From the NCBI GenBank assembly GCA_003194445.1, contig PQXF01000005.1, positions 45,613-102,391 of the forward strand: a stretch of DNA of 56,779 bases, given 5' to 3'. This document shows, piece by piece, positions 26,314 through 33,720 of the stretch. This stretch comes from Candidatus Methanogaster sp. GTDB lineage: Archaea > Halobacteriota > Methanosarcinia > Methanosarcinales > Methanogasteraceae. A program made the translations under genes and the position numbers. Each line of letters begins with the position of its first letter. Positions within the stretch are counted from its first letter, which is position 1. Below the pieces are notes generated by a model that saw nothing but the letters and a program-made list of their open reading frames with translations, ran no database searches and had not been told where the DNA came from.

Positions 26314-26708
26314 AAGGCATTCGTTCAGCGATGACGCGCCCGTTAAACGCGGGAGCGAAATTAAATTGTGTGGACAACACCGGCGCACGGGTTGTCGGGG
26401 TCATCTCTGTGGTGGGCTACCGCGGCGTAAAGAACCGGTATCCGAAAGCAGGGATCGGCGATATGCTGGTCGTTTCTGTGAAGAAGGGAACTCCTGAGAT
26501 GCGAAAGCAGATCATGCGTGCTGTGGTGATCAGGCAGAAGAAGGAATACAGACGCCCTGACGGGATGCGCGTATCCTTTGAGGACAATGCAGTGGTGATC
26601 ACCGATGACGATGGCATTCCAAAGGGCACCGAGATCAAGGGACCGATTGCACGGGAAGTAGCGGAACGGTATCCAAAGATCGCATCGGCAGCGACGATTG
26701 TTGTGTGA
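26310..26708 (+). CDS. rpl14: Ribosomal protein L14
   Basis: 132 aa (uL14). I start at the ATG at 26310, which overlaps the S17 stop; the longer frame from 26262 is S17 sequence read in another frame. [60 protein letters not shown] and [19 protein letters not shown] are complete. It is the last gene of the cluster; the L24-S4e-L5 group expected next is absent and a terminator follows. Confidence 0.97.
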   Translation: MKGIRSAMTRPLNAGAKLNCVDNTGARVVGVISVVGYRGVKNRYPKAGIGDMLVVSVKKGTPEMRKQIMRAVVIRQKKEYRRPDGMRVSFEDNAVVITDDDGIPKGTEIKGPIAREVAERYPKIASAATIVV

Positions 26709-26750
26709 GGGATCACACGATCTTCGCTAAGCCCTATACTTTTTATTTTT
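26703..26750 (+). terminator. Operon terminator after L14
   Basis: A perfect 6-bp hairpin, gtgtga-ggga-tcacac (26703-26718), starts within the L14 stop and is followed by a T-rich tract cttttta-ttttt (26739-26750). Archaeal polymerase terminates at T-runs, so the T-run is probably the working signal. It also lies beyond the end of the converging DUF5611 gene. Confidence 0.6.
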
Positions 26751-26799
26751 AAGAGCTCTCACTTCATAACGACAGTCATGGCGGCAGCGGTGCAACCAA

Positions 26800-27099
26800 C
26801 TAACTCTTCTTCATCTTTTTTACACGTTGCTTTGCTGTGAATCCGGTGGCAGATTCGAGGAATCTCCGAAAACATCTGTTTGCATCGGATACGTCTCCAA
26901 GATCTGCATCCATGTCCGATTCCGTATGCACACAGAGTTGTTTCCCGTCCATCCACACCTCCATCCGCTTTAATGATTTGTAACCGATAACGAACTTACC
27001 GTCTTCCATCTCAGCATCGCATCCGAAGCATTCCTTCATCATCTCTCGAATCAAGTCATTATCGAGTTTGTGCCCGCGTTTAATAGGATATTCTGTGAT
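26800..27099 (-). CDS. DUF5611 family protein, apparently starting at ATC
   Basis: About 99 aa. ECFGCDAEMEDGKFVIGYKS, LKRMEVWMDGKQLCVHTESD and TGFTAKQRVKKMKK are conserved in this small archaeal family of unknown function. A TTG at 27054 would give 84 aa, but homology-like sequence (TEYPIKRGHKLDNDLIREMM) continues upstream. The frame then meets the TGA of the upstream gene, and between them no ATG, GTG or TTG exists. An ATC at 27099 lies at the right distance from a gaggtg site that overlaps the stop of the PGI gene. So either ATC is used or the start codon is mutated. The gene is co-directional with and coupled to PGI. Confidence 0.75.
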   Translation of the reverse strand: MTEYPIKRGHKLDNDLIREMMKECFGCDAEMEDGKFVIGYKSLKRMEVWMDGKQLCVHTESDMDADLGDVSDANRCFRRFLESATGFTAKQRVKKMKKS

Positions 27100-27108
27100 A
27101 GTTCCACC

Positions 27109-27843
27109 TCAACCAAGTATTCTTTCAAATAATCCGCCGTAACCATCCGGTCTTACGAGATACTCCAGCATATCGAGTTGTTTCACAAGCCCGTACATCT
27201 CCTTGTTTTTCCAAAGTCCAACCTCACTGTAATTTGTCGGATTTAAAAAACGTATCTCCGGGAGATTCTCATATTTTGGATTCGGAATGAAACCTTCTTC
27301 TAGCATGAAGTACGAAGCCCCGCCTTTCTCTCTGAAGAAGTCGTAAATAGAGGAGAAATCCCTGCAAACCCAGTTAGCCATCTTAAGCGTCTTATTAGAT
27401 GAGTTTATCGTCACATGCCCATATCCCGGTGGTATGATCACCTTATCGCCGGCACCAGCGTGTACCACGATCACATCAGATACGGTATCTCCTGCTCTCT
27501 TCTGCAGCAGATACTCTGCCTCACCCTCAAGTACCTCGTATATCTCCCCATAGTCACCAGGGTGGTCGTGTCCTGCCGTCTTCACGTACTCCGTTCCAAG
27601 CATCCCTGGCGGGATCACAGTGATATCATACCGTAGATGATGCTTAAGAATCCTCTGGTGATCCGCCTTGCTCAGTGAGAGATCACGATACATGTAATAC
27701 AACTCGGCGTCAGGAGAGTTTAGCTGCGAACTGTCGTACAGCACATCATCCATGTCGTGAAGCATCCTGATGTCCGGTTTTACCCCGCTTAATACATCTG
27801 AAACCATCAATTGATATGAGGGCATATTCGTATAAAAATGCAT
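27109..27843 (-). CDS. pgiA: Cupin-type glucose-6-phosphate isomerase
   Basis: 244 aa. Archaeal cPGI interconverts glucose 6-phosphate and fructose 6-phosphate, here likely feeding GlmS and GalU of the sugar locus. The cupin metal site shows as TAGHDHPGDYGEIYEVLEGE (two His and a Glu, ~residues 90-105) and GDKVIIPPGYGHVTIN (third His near 143). It is longer than the ~190-aa Pyrococcus enzyme, with a ~40-residue N-terminal part and a C-terminal tail (GLVKQLDMLEYLVRPDGYGG). It is transcribed ahead of DUF5611. Upstream is a gene-poor 730-base region. Confidence 0.88.
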   Translation of the reverse strand: MHFYTNMPSYQLMVSDVLSGVKPDIRMLHDMDDVLYDSSQLNSPDAELYYMYRDLSLSKADHQRILKHHLRYDITVIPPGMLGTEYVKTAGHDHPGDYGEIYEVLEGEAEYLLQKRAGDTVSDVIVVHAGAGDKVIIPPGYGHVTINSSNKTLKMANWVCRDFSSIYDFFREKGGASYFMLEEGFIPNPKYENLPEIRFLNPTNYSEVGLWKNKEMYGLVKQLDMLEYLVRPDGYGGLFERILG

Positions 27844-28060
27844 CGCACCGAGGGTACGCCATAAAACCGAGACTGTTCATTTTCTTTGAAGTATCCTACT
27901 CCATCAGGTTCTTCATTTGTTTTGATAACAAGTTGGAAATCCTGTTAAAGAGACGCAAGTAGTCACTGAACCCGGGCCGAAGCGCAATCTATGCGCAAGA
28001 CATCACGCCTACTTGACAGAAGGGTTTTTTGGAGGTGCAGAGTATGTCCACGAAGAAGTT
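27844..28060. other. Intergenic, no gene seen
   Basis: The upstream region of the PGI gene and the left flank of the MITE. No coding sequence or clear structure was recognised. Confidence 0.4.
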
Positions 28061-28303
28061 AATTTTGTGTAACCACTCAGGTATGTTGATTGGTCGCCCG
28101 ATTGTGATTCTGCACTTTCTGGCAAGAACGACAACCGTGGAGGGCGCAGAGGAACGATAGAAGCATTTAACGTTTATTTCCCCTCTGCGTCACTCTGCGG
28201 TTAAGTTCCCGGTTTGGTTACAGTACCCTCTCATTCTGGGTAGTTCCTGCACAGTGAAGTCCCCCGATAGTGGTTTTAGGTACCTGAGTAGTTACAATTT
28301 TGT
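28061..28303. mobile_element. MITE with 15-bp inverted repeats and 8-bp target duplication
   Basis: The element is 28069-28295 (227 bp). Left end gtaaccactcaggta and right end tacctgagtagttac are reverse complements except for one base. Outside both ends stands the same 8-mer aattttgt (28061-28068 and 28296-28303). Inside there is no transposase and no convincing ORF; it contains a ctctgcgtcactctgcgg stretch with an imperfect gcgcagagg partner. An 8-bp duplication fits several DDE families (for example IS66 or IS1). No parent element is seen in the window. Confidence 0.75.
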
Positions 28304-28572
28304 TTAGGTTATACTCAGCACCGGCATAAACTGCGCTTTTTGTATTGGCGGAACCAAACTGATAAAACCCACAAATAAGGACTCATAGCCTTACTTACAC
28401 TACGATTTCGGAGATTTGAAAAAGCTCAAGTTGTGGCGGTGTGAAGTATAATTATGCGCGGTTACTAATACTACTTTGTCAGATTAACCACCCATTCAGG
28501 TGCTTGATGTTGGTTTGTCTGTGATGTGACAAAGTAGGACTAGGCTGATAACCCCTTGCGACGCGGCAAGGC
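28304..28572. repeat. Intergenic with imperfect 67-base hairpin
   Basis: ctactttgtca (28471-28481) is the exact reverse complement of tgacaaagtag (28527-28537), and the next bases inward (gattaacca / tggtttgtc) also pair mostly. The structure ends 36 bases beyond the stop of trpD on the minus strand, so it may act in transcript termination or be another small mobile element. Nothing else was recognised. Confidence 0.4.
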
Positions 28573-29577
28573 TCACCCCGCAAACTCCACGAACTCACGC
28601 AGCTTGCCAAGCGCAGCACCACTGTCGATGACCTCTTCCGCCTTCCGAACCCCTGCTTCCAGATCAGACACCATCCCGGAAACATAGATCGCAGCGCCGG
28701 AATTAAGCACCACAACATCCCGCTTCGCCCCTTCCTCCCCCTCAAATATCGATACGATATCGGAAGCATTCTCTTCAGGAGTTCCGCCTGCAATATCCCC
28801 GATCACAGCTCTCGCAATCCCGAAATCCTCTGGCTTAACAGTGTAAGTCGAGACCTCTCCGCCTTCGAGCGATGCGATCGTTGTCTCGCTGATATTCGAG
28901 ATCTCGTCCATACCATCGCCGTGCACGACCATGGCACGCTCGCTTCCAAGGAGAGCAAGCACCTCTGCAATCGTCTCGCAGAGCGCGGGATCAAAGACAC
29001 CGATCACCTGCGCAGATGCGCCTGCCGGGTTGGTGAGTGGTCCTAATATGTTAAAGACGGTGCGCACGCCAAGCTCCCGTCTGGGACCTGCGACACGCTT
29101 CATCGCCGGGTGGAAGACCGGTGCCAGAAGAAAGCCGATCCCGACCTTCTCGATGCATTCTTTCACCTGTTCCGGCGGGAGATCGATCCGTATGCCGAGA
29201 GCTTTCAGCACATCCGCACTTCCGGACTGTGATGTGATCGCGTAGTTTCCGTGCTTTGCGACAGGAATTCCTGCGGCGGCTGTGAGGATTGCAGCGGCTG
29301 TGCTCACGTTTATCGTGTTGTGAACATCGCCGCCCGTGCCGCATGTGTCGATAAGCGTCCCTGCCACATCCGGCGCGATGGTGCGTGCTGCCCCGCGCAT
29401 GCCGCGTGCAAATCCAGCGATCTCATCGATCGACTCTCCTTTCATCTTAATCCCGATAAGGAACGCTCCGATCTGAGCGTCGGTCGCATCCGTAAAGATG
29501 CTTGTAATGGCGCGCTCCGCCTCTTCTATGCTCAGGTCTCTTCCTTCGCTTACGATCTGTATGTATTCATTCATCAT
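28573..29577 (-). CDS. trpD: Anthranilate phosphoribosyltransferase
   Basis: 334 aa. It transfers phosphoribose from PRPP to anthranilate in tryptophan synthesis. DTCGTGGDVHNTINVSTAAA (PRPP loop, near residue 78), then KHGNYAITSQSGSADVLKAL (anthranilate/PRPP site), RRELGVRTVFNILGPLTNPA, and the metal site GDGMDEIS near 224. All are intact. The first residues may begin at either of two ATGs (29577 or 29574). The other trp genes are not adjacent, which is unusual because trpD normally sits in a trp operon; this one is alone. Confidence 0.95.
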   Translation of the reverse strand: MMNEYIQIVSEGRDLSIEEAERAITSIFTDATDAQIGAFLIGIKMKGESIDEIAGFARGMRGAARTIAPDVAGTLIDTCGTGGDVHNTINVSTAAAILTAAAGIPVAKHGNYAITSQSGSADVLKALGIRIDLPPEQVKECIEKVGIGFLLAPVFHPAMKRVAGPRRELGVRTVFNILGPLTNPAGASAQVIGVFDPALCETIAEVLALLGSERAMVVHGDGMDEISNISETTIASLEGGEVSTYTVKPEDFGIARAVIGDIAGGTPEENASDIVSIFEGEEGAKRDVVVLNSGAAIYVSGMVSDLEAGVRKAEEVIDSGAALGKLREFVEFAG

Positions 29578-29738
29578 GTATCACCTCTGTCAAGGCTGCC
29601 GCGCATGTAAGCGTTGTGCAGTCCTCCTGCTGCCAAGGGAGGTTTTGTGTAGGATGCGCTGTAGTTTATTATGTATGTATCGCAGAAAACCAGTGCTGCC
29701 ACAATGCATAATAATAGGATAATCAAACCAGTGATACC

Positions 29739-30548
29739 ATGAACCGATCAATCCCGCGCACCATTTTCGCAACACTTGCAATATTTTTGATCATCCCGAT
29801 CTGCGCAGGAAATGTGCATGAAGTTGCTATCTGCTACCTCGATGACAGCGTCGAGACCGGAGATATTATTGAGCTGGAACAGGGGTATCGGCTAACGATC
29901 GGGGACATCAGGAAGAATGATGCGGCGATCAGCATATTTAACGGCAGCGAAGAGATCCTGAACACCAGCATATCCGGAGATTACATCTTTGAGAAGGAGA
30001 TCGATGGCATCAATTACGATATTATACGGATATCAATGAACTTGAACGACGGCGATCCGGCTCCGATGGTGCTTGAACAGTACCGTGATCCTGGCAAGCC
30101 GTTTGATTACCCGCTGATCGATGCAGTGTCTATAACCATCAAAAAAGGCGAGCGAGAACCGTTGAAAGCAGGATACGGACTCGAAGCAACCTCCATCATC
30201 GATAACAATGTTGTTCTTACGCTGTATAAAGGCGATGACGTAGTCAAACAGGAGAAACTGAGTGGAAGCGACAAACGGTTCATTCATACAATAAAGGTCG
30301 ACGGGCAACGCCGCACCATCCTGATCGCAAAACTGGATCGGATATCTAACAACGATTCGGTGCAGGTAAGTGGGTTATCGCAGTTTGAAGTGCCAGAATC
30401 CACAGACGAGGGTGATGACGATGACGACGATGGTAATTGGAATCTCCAACTCGTAGAATCAACGATCTTTCAGTATCTGCTGAGCATCTTTGTATTTGCC
30501 TGCGTCTTCGTGATGATCCTCGGTATCGCAAGGCGGGTGCGCAAGTGA
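29739..30548 (+). CDS. Secreted, C-terminally anchored S-layer-like protein
   Basis: 269 aa. Signal peptide at 1-23 (TIFATLAIFLIIPICAG), two repeated beta modules (ELEQGYRLTIGDIRKNDAAI at ~45-125 and PLKAGYGLEATSIIDNNVVL at ~140-215) similar to the duplicated S-layer domains of Methanosarcina-type envelope proteins. An acidic spacer GDDDDDDGN follows, then one transmembrane helix (~245-265) ending in RRVRK. Topology: domains outside, short basic tail inside. Two such half-domains make it much smaller than a full S-layer protein, so it is probably an accessory envelope protein. Upstream gap of 160 bases to trpD (divergent). Confidence 0.7.
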   Translation: MNRSIPRTIFATLAIFLIIPICAGNVHEVAICYLDDSVETGDIIELEQGYRLTIGDIRKNDAAISIFNGSEEILNTSISGDYIFEKEIDGINYDIIRISMNLNDGDPAPMVLEQYRDPGKPFDYPLIDAVSITIKKGEREPLKAGYGLEATSIIDNNVVLTLYKGDDVVKQEKLSGSDKRFIHTIKVDGQRRTILIAKLDRISNNDSVQVSGLSQFEVPESTDEGDDDDDDGNWNLQLVESTIFQYLLSIFVFACVFVMILGIARRVRK

Positions 30549-30602
30549 GCGGGTGGCATGGTGTTGATGGGCGATGTGATACGTGATCAGGAGGGAAATC
30601 TT

Positions 30603-31061
30603 ATGGAGTATCTGATCCGGAAGGCTGTGGTGCAGGATGTCCCGCATATGCAGGGACTGATCAATGGATATGCCAGGGACGGGGTAATGCTCCCGAGATC
30701 GCTTGCCGAATTATACGACAATATCCGGGATTTCACGGTGTGTGTGAGCAGCGACCAACTGCTCGGATGCTCTGCCCTCCATGTATGCTGGATCGGTCTT
30801 GCAGAGATCGCATCCTTTGCTGTGAGGCAGGATGCGCACCATCAGGGGATCGGGGCGCAACTGCTACATGCATCGATGGATGAGGCAGCGGGACTTGGAA
30901 TCGACACGATCTTCACACTTACCCGCGTGCCTGACTACTTCCGGAGGCACGGGTTTGCTGAGGTGGATAAAGGGACGCTTCCGCACAAGGTATGGAGCGG
31001 CTGCATAAAATGCCCGAAGTTTCCTGATTGCGATGAGATTGCAATGACGAAGCGGCTGTAG
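30603..31061 (+). CDS. ArgA-type amino-acid N-acetyltransferase (GNAT)
   Basis: 152 aa. I start at 30603, eight bases after a ggagg site; the frame extends to 30558 without support. GNAT core with FAVRQDAHHQGIGAQLLHAS (acetyl-CoA loop, ~82-100), an N-terminal MLPRSLAELYDNIRDFTVCV and a C-terminal signature LPHKVWSGCIKCPKFPDCDE that I associate with short N-acetylglutamate synthases of archaea and bacteria. It would acetylate glutamate at the start of arginine synthesis. No other arg genes are near. The Cys-x2-Cys…Cys pattern near the end is conserved in the family. Confidence 0.85.
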   Translation: MEYLIRKAVVQDVPHMQGLINGYARDGVMLPRSLAELYDNIRDFTVCVSSDQLLGCSALHVCWIGLAEIASFAVRQDAHHQGIGAQLLHASMDEAAGLGIDTIFTLTRVPDYFRRHGFAEVDKGTLPHKVWSGCIKCPKFPDCDEIAMTKRL

Positions 31062-31104
31062 GTGTGGCGGGATGTGGGTGGGCTGGCCCGCGCCGATCAT
31101 GCGT

Positions 31105-31115
31105 CTTATTTATAT
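31105..31115 (+). promoter_or_regulatory. TATA box for the MoxR gene
   Basis: cttatttatat lies 25-35 bases before the ATG at 31140, giving a leaderless or nearly leaderless transcript. This also supports 31140 as the start, rather than the upstream extension of the frame. Confidence 0.5.
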
Positions 31116-31139
31116 CGATACAGGTCAACAAGTATCTGC

Positions 31140-32105
31140 ATGGAAGAACCATCTCAAACCGAGCTCTCCGAGATGTACCACAACACCGAAAGTATCATAA
31201 ACTCGATAGTGGGTGAGGTTGGCAAGGTCATCGTCGGTCAGAAGGACGCTCTGGAACATCTGATTATATCGATGCTCTCAAACGGACATGCGCTTATCGA
31301 GAGTTATCCGGGTCTTGGAAAGACGCTCATGATCAACACCCTGTCAAGGGCGATGGATCTCTCATTTAACCGGGTCCAGTGCACGCCTGACCTGATGCCG
31401 TCTGATATCACAGGTACCATGATCGTGGAGGAACATGCCGGAGAGAAGCGGTTCCGATTCGAACGTGGTCCGGTCTTCTCAAATATCGTGCTTGCAGACG
31501 AGATCAACCGCGCATCCCCAAAGACTCAGAGCGCGTTTCTCGAGTCGATGCAGGAGAAGCAGATCACCGCTGGAAACGAGACCTACAAACTGGATGCTCC
31601 GTTTTTCATTCTTGCAACCCAGAACCCAATCGAGATGGAAGGAACGTTTCCGCTGCCAGAAGCCCAGCTCGACAGATTTCTGATGAAGATTCTGATGGAT
31701 TATCCGTCTTTGGAGGAGGAGCGCATCATCGTGGATCGGTACACATCCGTATCCGAACCGAGTGTGAACCGTGTCATCGGTGGGGACGAGCTCATTGTGC
31801 TTCAGCACCTGACCAGGGAGGTTCCGATCTCTGAAGAATTAACGGCACATGCGATCAACATCGTGACCGCGACCAGGAATTGGGAGAACCTCGAATACGG
31901 CGCATCCCCGCGTGCATCGATCGCGCTTACACTGACCGCGAAGGCGAGAGCGTTGATTCATGGGCGCAACTACGTATCCAACGAGGATATCCATGCGATG
32001 GCATGTCCGATCCTGCGGCACAGGATCATCCTGTCATTTGAGGCAGAGCGGACCGGAATTACTCAGGACAAGGTGATCCACGAGATCACAAAGAGCGTGA
32101 AATAG
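31140..32105 (+). CDS. MoxR-family AAA+ ATPase
   Basis: 321 aa from the ATG at 31140. Walker A ESYPGLGKTLMINTLS near residue 57, the MoxR-specific PDLMPSDITGTMIVEE, Walker B IVLADEINRASPKTQ near 118, sensor 1 FFILATQNPIEMEGTFPLPE, arginine finger in AQLDRFLMKI, and a C-terminal lid with YGASPRASIAL. MoxR proteins act as chaperone-like ATPases, usually beside DUF58 and VWA genes; none follows here. A DNA hairpin (acaacc-actttg-ggttgt, 32121-32138) stands 15 bases past the stop. Confidence 0.92.
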   Translation: MEEPSQTELSEMYHNTESIINSIVGEVGKVIVGQKDALEHLIISMLSNGHALIESYPGLGKTLMINTLSRAMDLSFNRVQCTPDLMPSDITGTMIVEEHAGEKRFRFERGPVFSNIVLADEINRASPKTQSAFLESMQEKQITAGNETYKLDAPFFILATQNPIEMEGTFPLPEAQLDRFLMKILMDYPSLEEERIIVDRYTSVSEPSVNRVIGGDELIVLQHLTREVPISEELTAHAINIVTATRNWENLEYGASPRASIALTLTAKARALIHGRNYVSNEDIHAMACPILRHRIILSFEAERTGITQDKVIHEITKSVK

Positions 32106-32238
32106 ACCGGTAATGCGGGTTACAACCACTTTGGGTTGTTACTGCACCAATGCCAACATTAGCGATTTTGGTCAAGTGTCACAAACCTGCAAACGCCTCA
32201 CCAACCAATCCCAAAAGAATATGTAACATCGTAACAAC

Positions 32239-32808
32239 ATGGAGTCTATGCTTCCAATACTCACGAAGTCGCTTAAAGACGCGCCGATCACGCTTCGTGG
32301 CGAATATTATTACTTCATTCACCCGATAACGGATGGCGTACCCGAACTCACTCCCGCACTCCTGTCAGAGGTTGCGGATCGCATCATCGAACTAGCGGAT
32401 ACCAGTGTGGACAAGATCGTGACGATCGAGGCGATGGGGATCCCGATCGGGACCGTGCTTTCCATGAAAACAGGCATCCCGCTTGTAGTCATCCGGAAAA
32501 GGCAGTACAACCTTCCAAATGAGATTGCTGTGCATCAGCGCACAGGATACTCGAAAGGCGAACTATACTTGAATGGAATTAATAAGGGGGACCGCGTGCT
32601 GGTCGTGGACGACGTGATCAGTACAGGGGGTACGATGAAAGCGGTCAGTCTTGTGCTCGAACTTGCTGGCGCCGAGGTAGCTGATATCGTCGCGGTCATC
32701 GAGCGCGGCGAAGGCGCAGAGGTACTGCGTGCCGCGGGACGTGATGTGAAGACGCTGGTCACAGTGGAGGCGGGCGCGGAGGGCGTCACGATCAAATCGG
32801 CTCAGTGA
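32239..32808 (+). CDS. hpt: Hypoxanthine (purine) phosphoribosyltransferase, archaeal type
   Basis: 189 aa. PRTase fold with the PRPP-binding loop RVLVVDDVISTGGTMKAVSL near residue 117 and an archaeal N-terminal part (LTKSLKDAPITLRGEYYYFI, HPITDGVPELTP). AMGIPIGTVLSMKTGIPLVV and KRQYNLPNEIAVHQRTGYSK match the methanogen Hpt/apt-like salvage enzyme, which makes IMP/GMP from free bases. The next gene overlaps its last four bases. Confidence 0.88.
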   Translation: MESMLPILTKSLKDAPITLRGEYYYFIHPITDGVPELTPALLSEVADRIIELADTSVDKIVTIEAMGIPIGTVLSMKTGIPLVVIRKRQYNLPNEIAVHQRTGYSKGELYLNGINKGDRVLVVDDVISTGGTMKAVSLVLELAGAEVADIVAVIERGEGAEVLRAAGRDVKTLVTVEAGAEGVTIKSAQ

Positions 32809-33605
32809 TGTCTGATACGGTTCTTGTCTCGGATATCGTCACTTATTTGCGATGTCCGCGCCTTGTATACTTTGCAAACCTGTTAAACAACCGCGAACCG
32901 GTGGAGCGGGATGTGAATGCGAGATACTTAGCTCATCTCCTCTCGAAGGAGCTTGCGCTCACGTATCACCGCGCCGCTGCAAGTACAAGTGAAGATGTAG
33001 CAGAAGTGCTGCAGACCGAGCTTGACCGCATCGTAAACGAACTTCCGATGATCTACCGTGCCGAACTTGCGGGTGTGGATCACTCCGTGATCAGGGACGC
33101 AGCAGAGAGCATCGATACCGGCGCAATCGGACTACAGATCATAGATGTCATCAGGAAGACCGGTAGGGACGAACTTCTTGCAAGGATAACTCCGTGTGCG
33201 GTCGAGTACGCAATCTATTCGGACGCTCTCGGGCTTGCCGGATCTCCTGACAAACTGGTGCGGGTGGGCGACTGTGTGCTGCCATATATGATCAGGACAG
33301 GCAATACGCCTGAAAACGGGGTATGGAAACCCGACCGGATGCAGATCACAGCTTATGCGATGCTTGTGGAAGAGCGGTTCGAACAGGTTGTGGAGTATGG
33401 TTTTGTAGAGTATGCACGGTTCTTTGAGATACGGAAGGTGGTTATCAGATCGGGAGACCGGCGCAGGGTTCTTGAGTTGCGAAACCGTGTTCGGATGATC
33501 AAAGGCGGCAGGATGCCTGACCGCGCGCAAGGTGCGCCGTGCGAGCTCTGTGTATTCGAGGAGGATTGCGTCGCGAAGCGGTCGCTTGCATCGAAGTTCT
33601 GGTAG
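32805..33605 (+). CDS. Cas4/DUF83-like protein with Fe-S cysteines and a degenerate nuclease core
   Basis: 266 aa (GTG at 32805 overlapping hpt; or ATG at 32808). Cas4/AddB-like layout: an N-terminal Cys in VTYLRCPRLVYFAN (~17) and the C-terminal trio CELCVFEEDC (~248-257) would hold a 4Fe-4S cluster. The PD-(D/E)XK core is partly visible: LAGSPDKLV (GxxD, near 147) and MQITAYAMLVEE (Qx3Y-like, near 185). Between them the usual (D/E)-x-K strand reads LPYMIRTGN, lacking acid and Lys, so nuclease activity is doubtful. No cas1/cas2 or repeats are nearby. It is coupled to hpt, hinting at nucleic-acid or nucleotide salvage rather than CRISPR. Confidence 0.7.
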   Translation: MMSDTVLVSDIVTYLRCPRLVYFANLLNNREPVERDVNARYLAHLLSKELALTYHRAAASTSEDVAEVLQTELDRIVNELPMIYRAELAGVDHSVIRDAAESIDTGAIGLQIIDVIRKTGRDELLARITPCAVEYAIYSDALGLAGSPDKLVRVGDCVLPYMIRTGNTPENGVWKPDRMQITAYAMLVEERFEQVVEYGFVEYARFFEIRKVVIRSGDRRRVLELRNRVRMIKGGRMPDRAQGAPCELCVFEEDCVAKRSLASKFW

Positions 33606-33658
33606 CGTTTCCAAGCCCTGTGATTTGTATCGAATATTTAAAATATATCGGTAACCGA

Positions 33659-33671
33659 AAAGCATATATAC
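33659..33671 (+). promoter_or_regulatory. BRE/TATA-like promoter for cstA
   Basis: aaagcatatatac with an upstream ccg resembles an archaeal BRE plus TATA box. The transcript would start near 33694 and carry a leader of about 27 bases to the ATG at 33721. Confidence 0.5.
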
Positions 33672-33720
33672 GAGCGATCTCACCAGAATAGAATTGGTAA
33701 TCACTCCGGGAGACGTTGCA

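Noticed and set aside
28573-29577. Thymidine/AMP phosphorylase instead of TrpD
   Set aside because: Length (334 aa) and the KHGNYAITSQSGSADVL and RRELGVRTVFNILGPLTNPA blocks fit anthranilate phosphoribosyltransferase.
32805-33605. Calling this a CRISPR Cas4 gene
   Set aside because: No other cas gene or repeat array in the window and the nuclease motif is degenerate.
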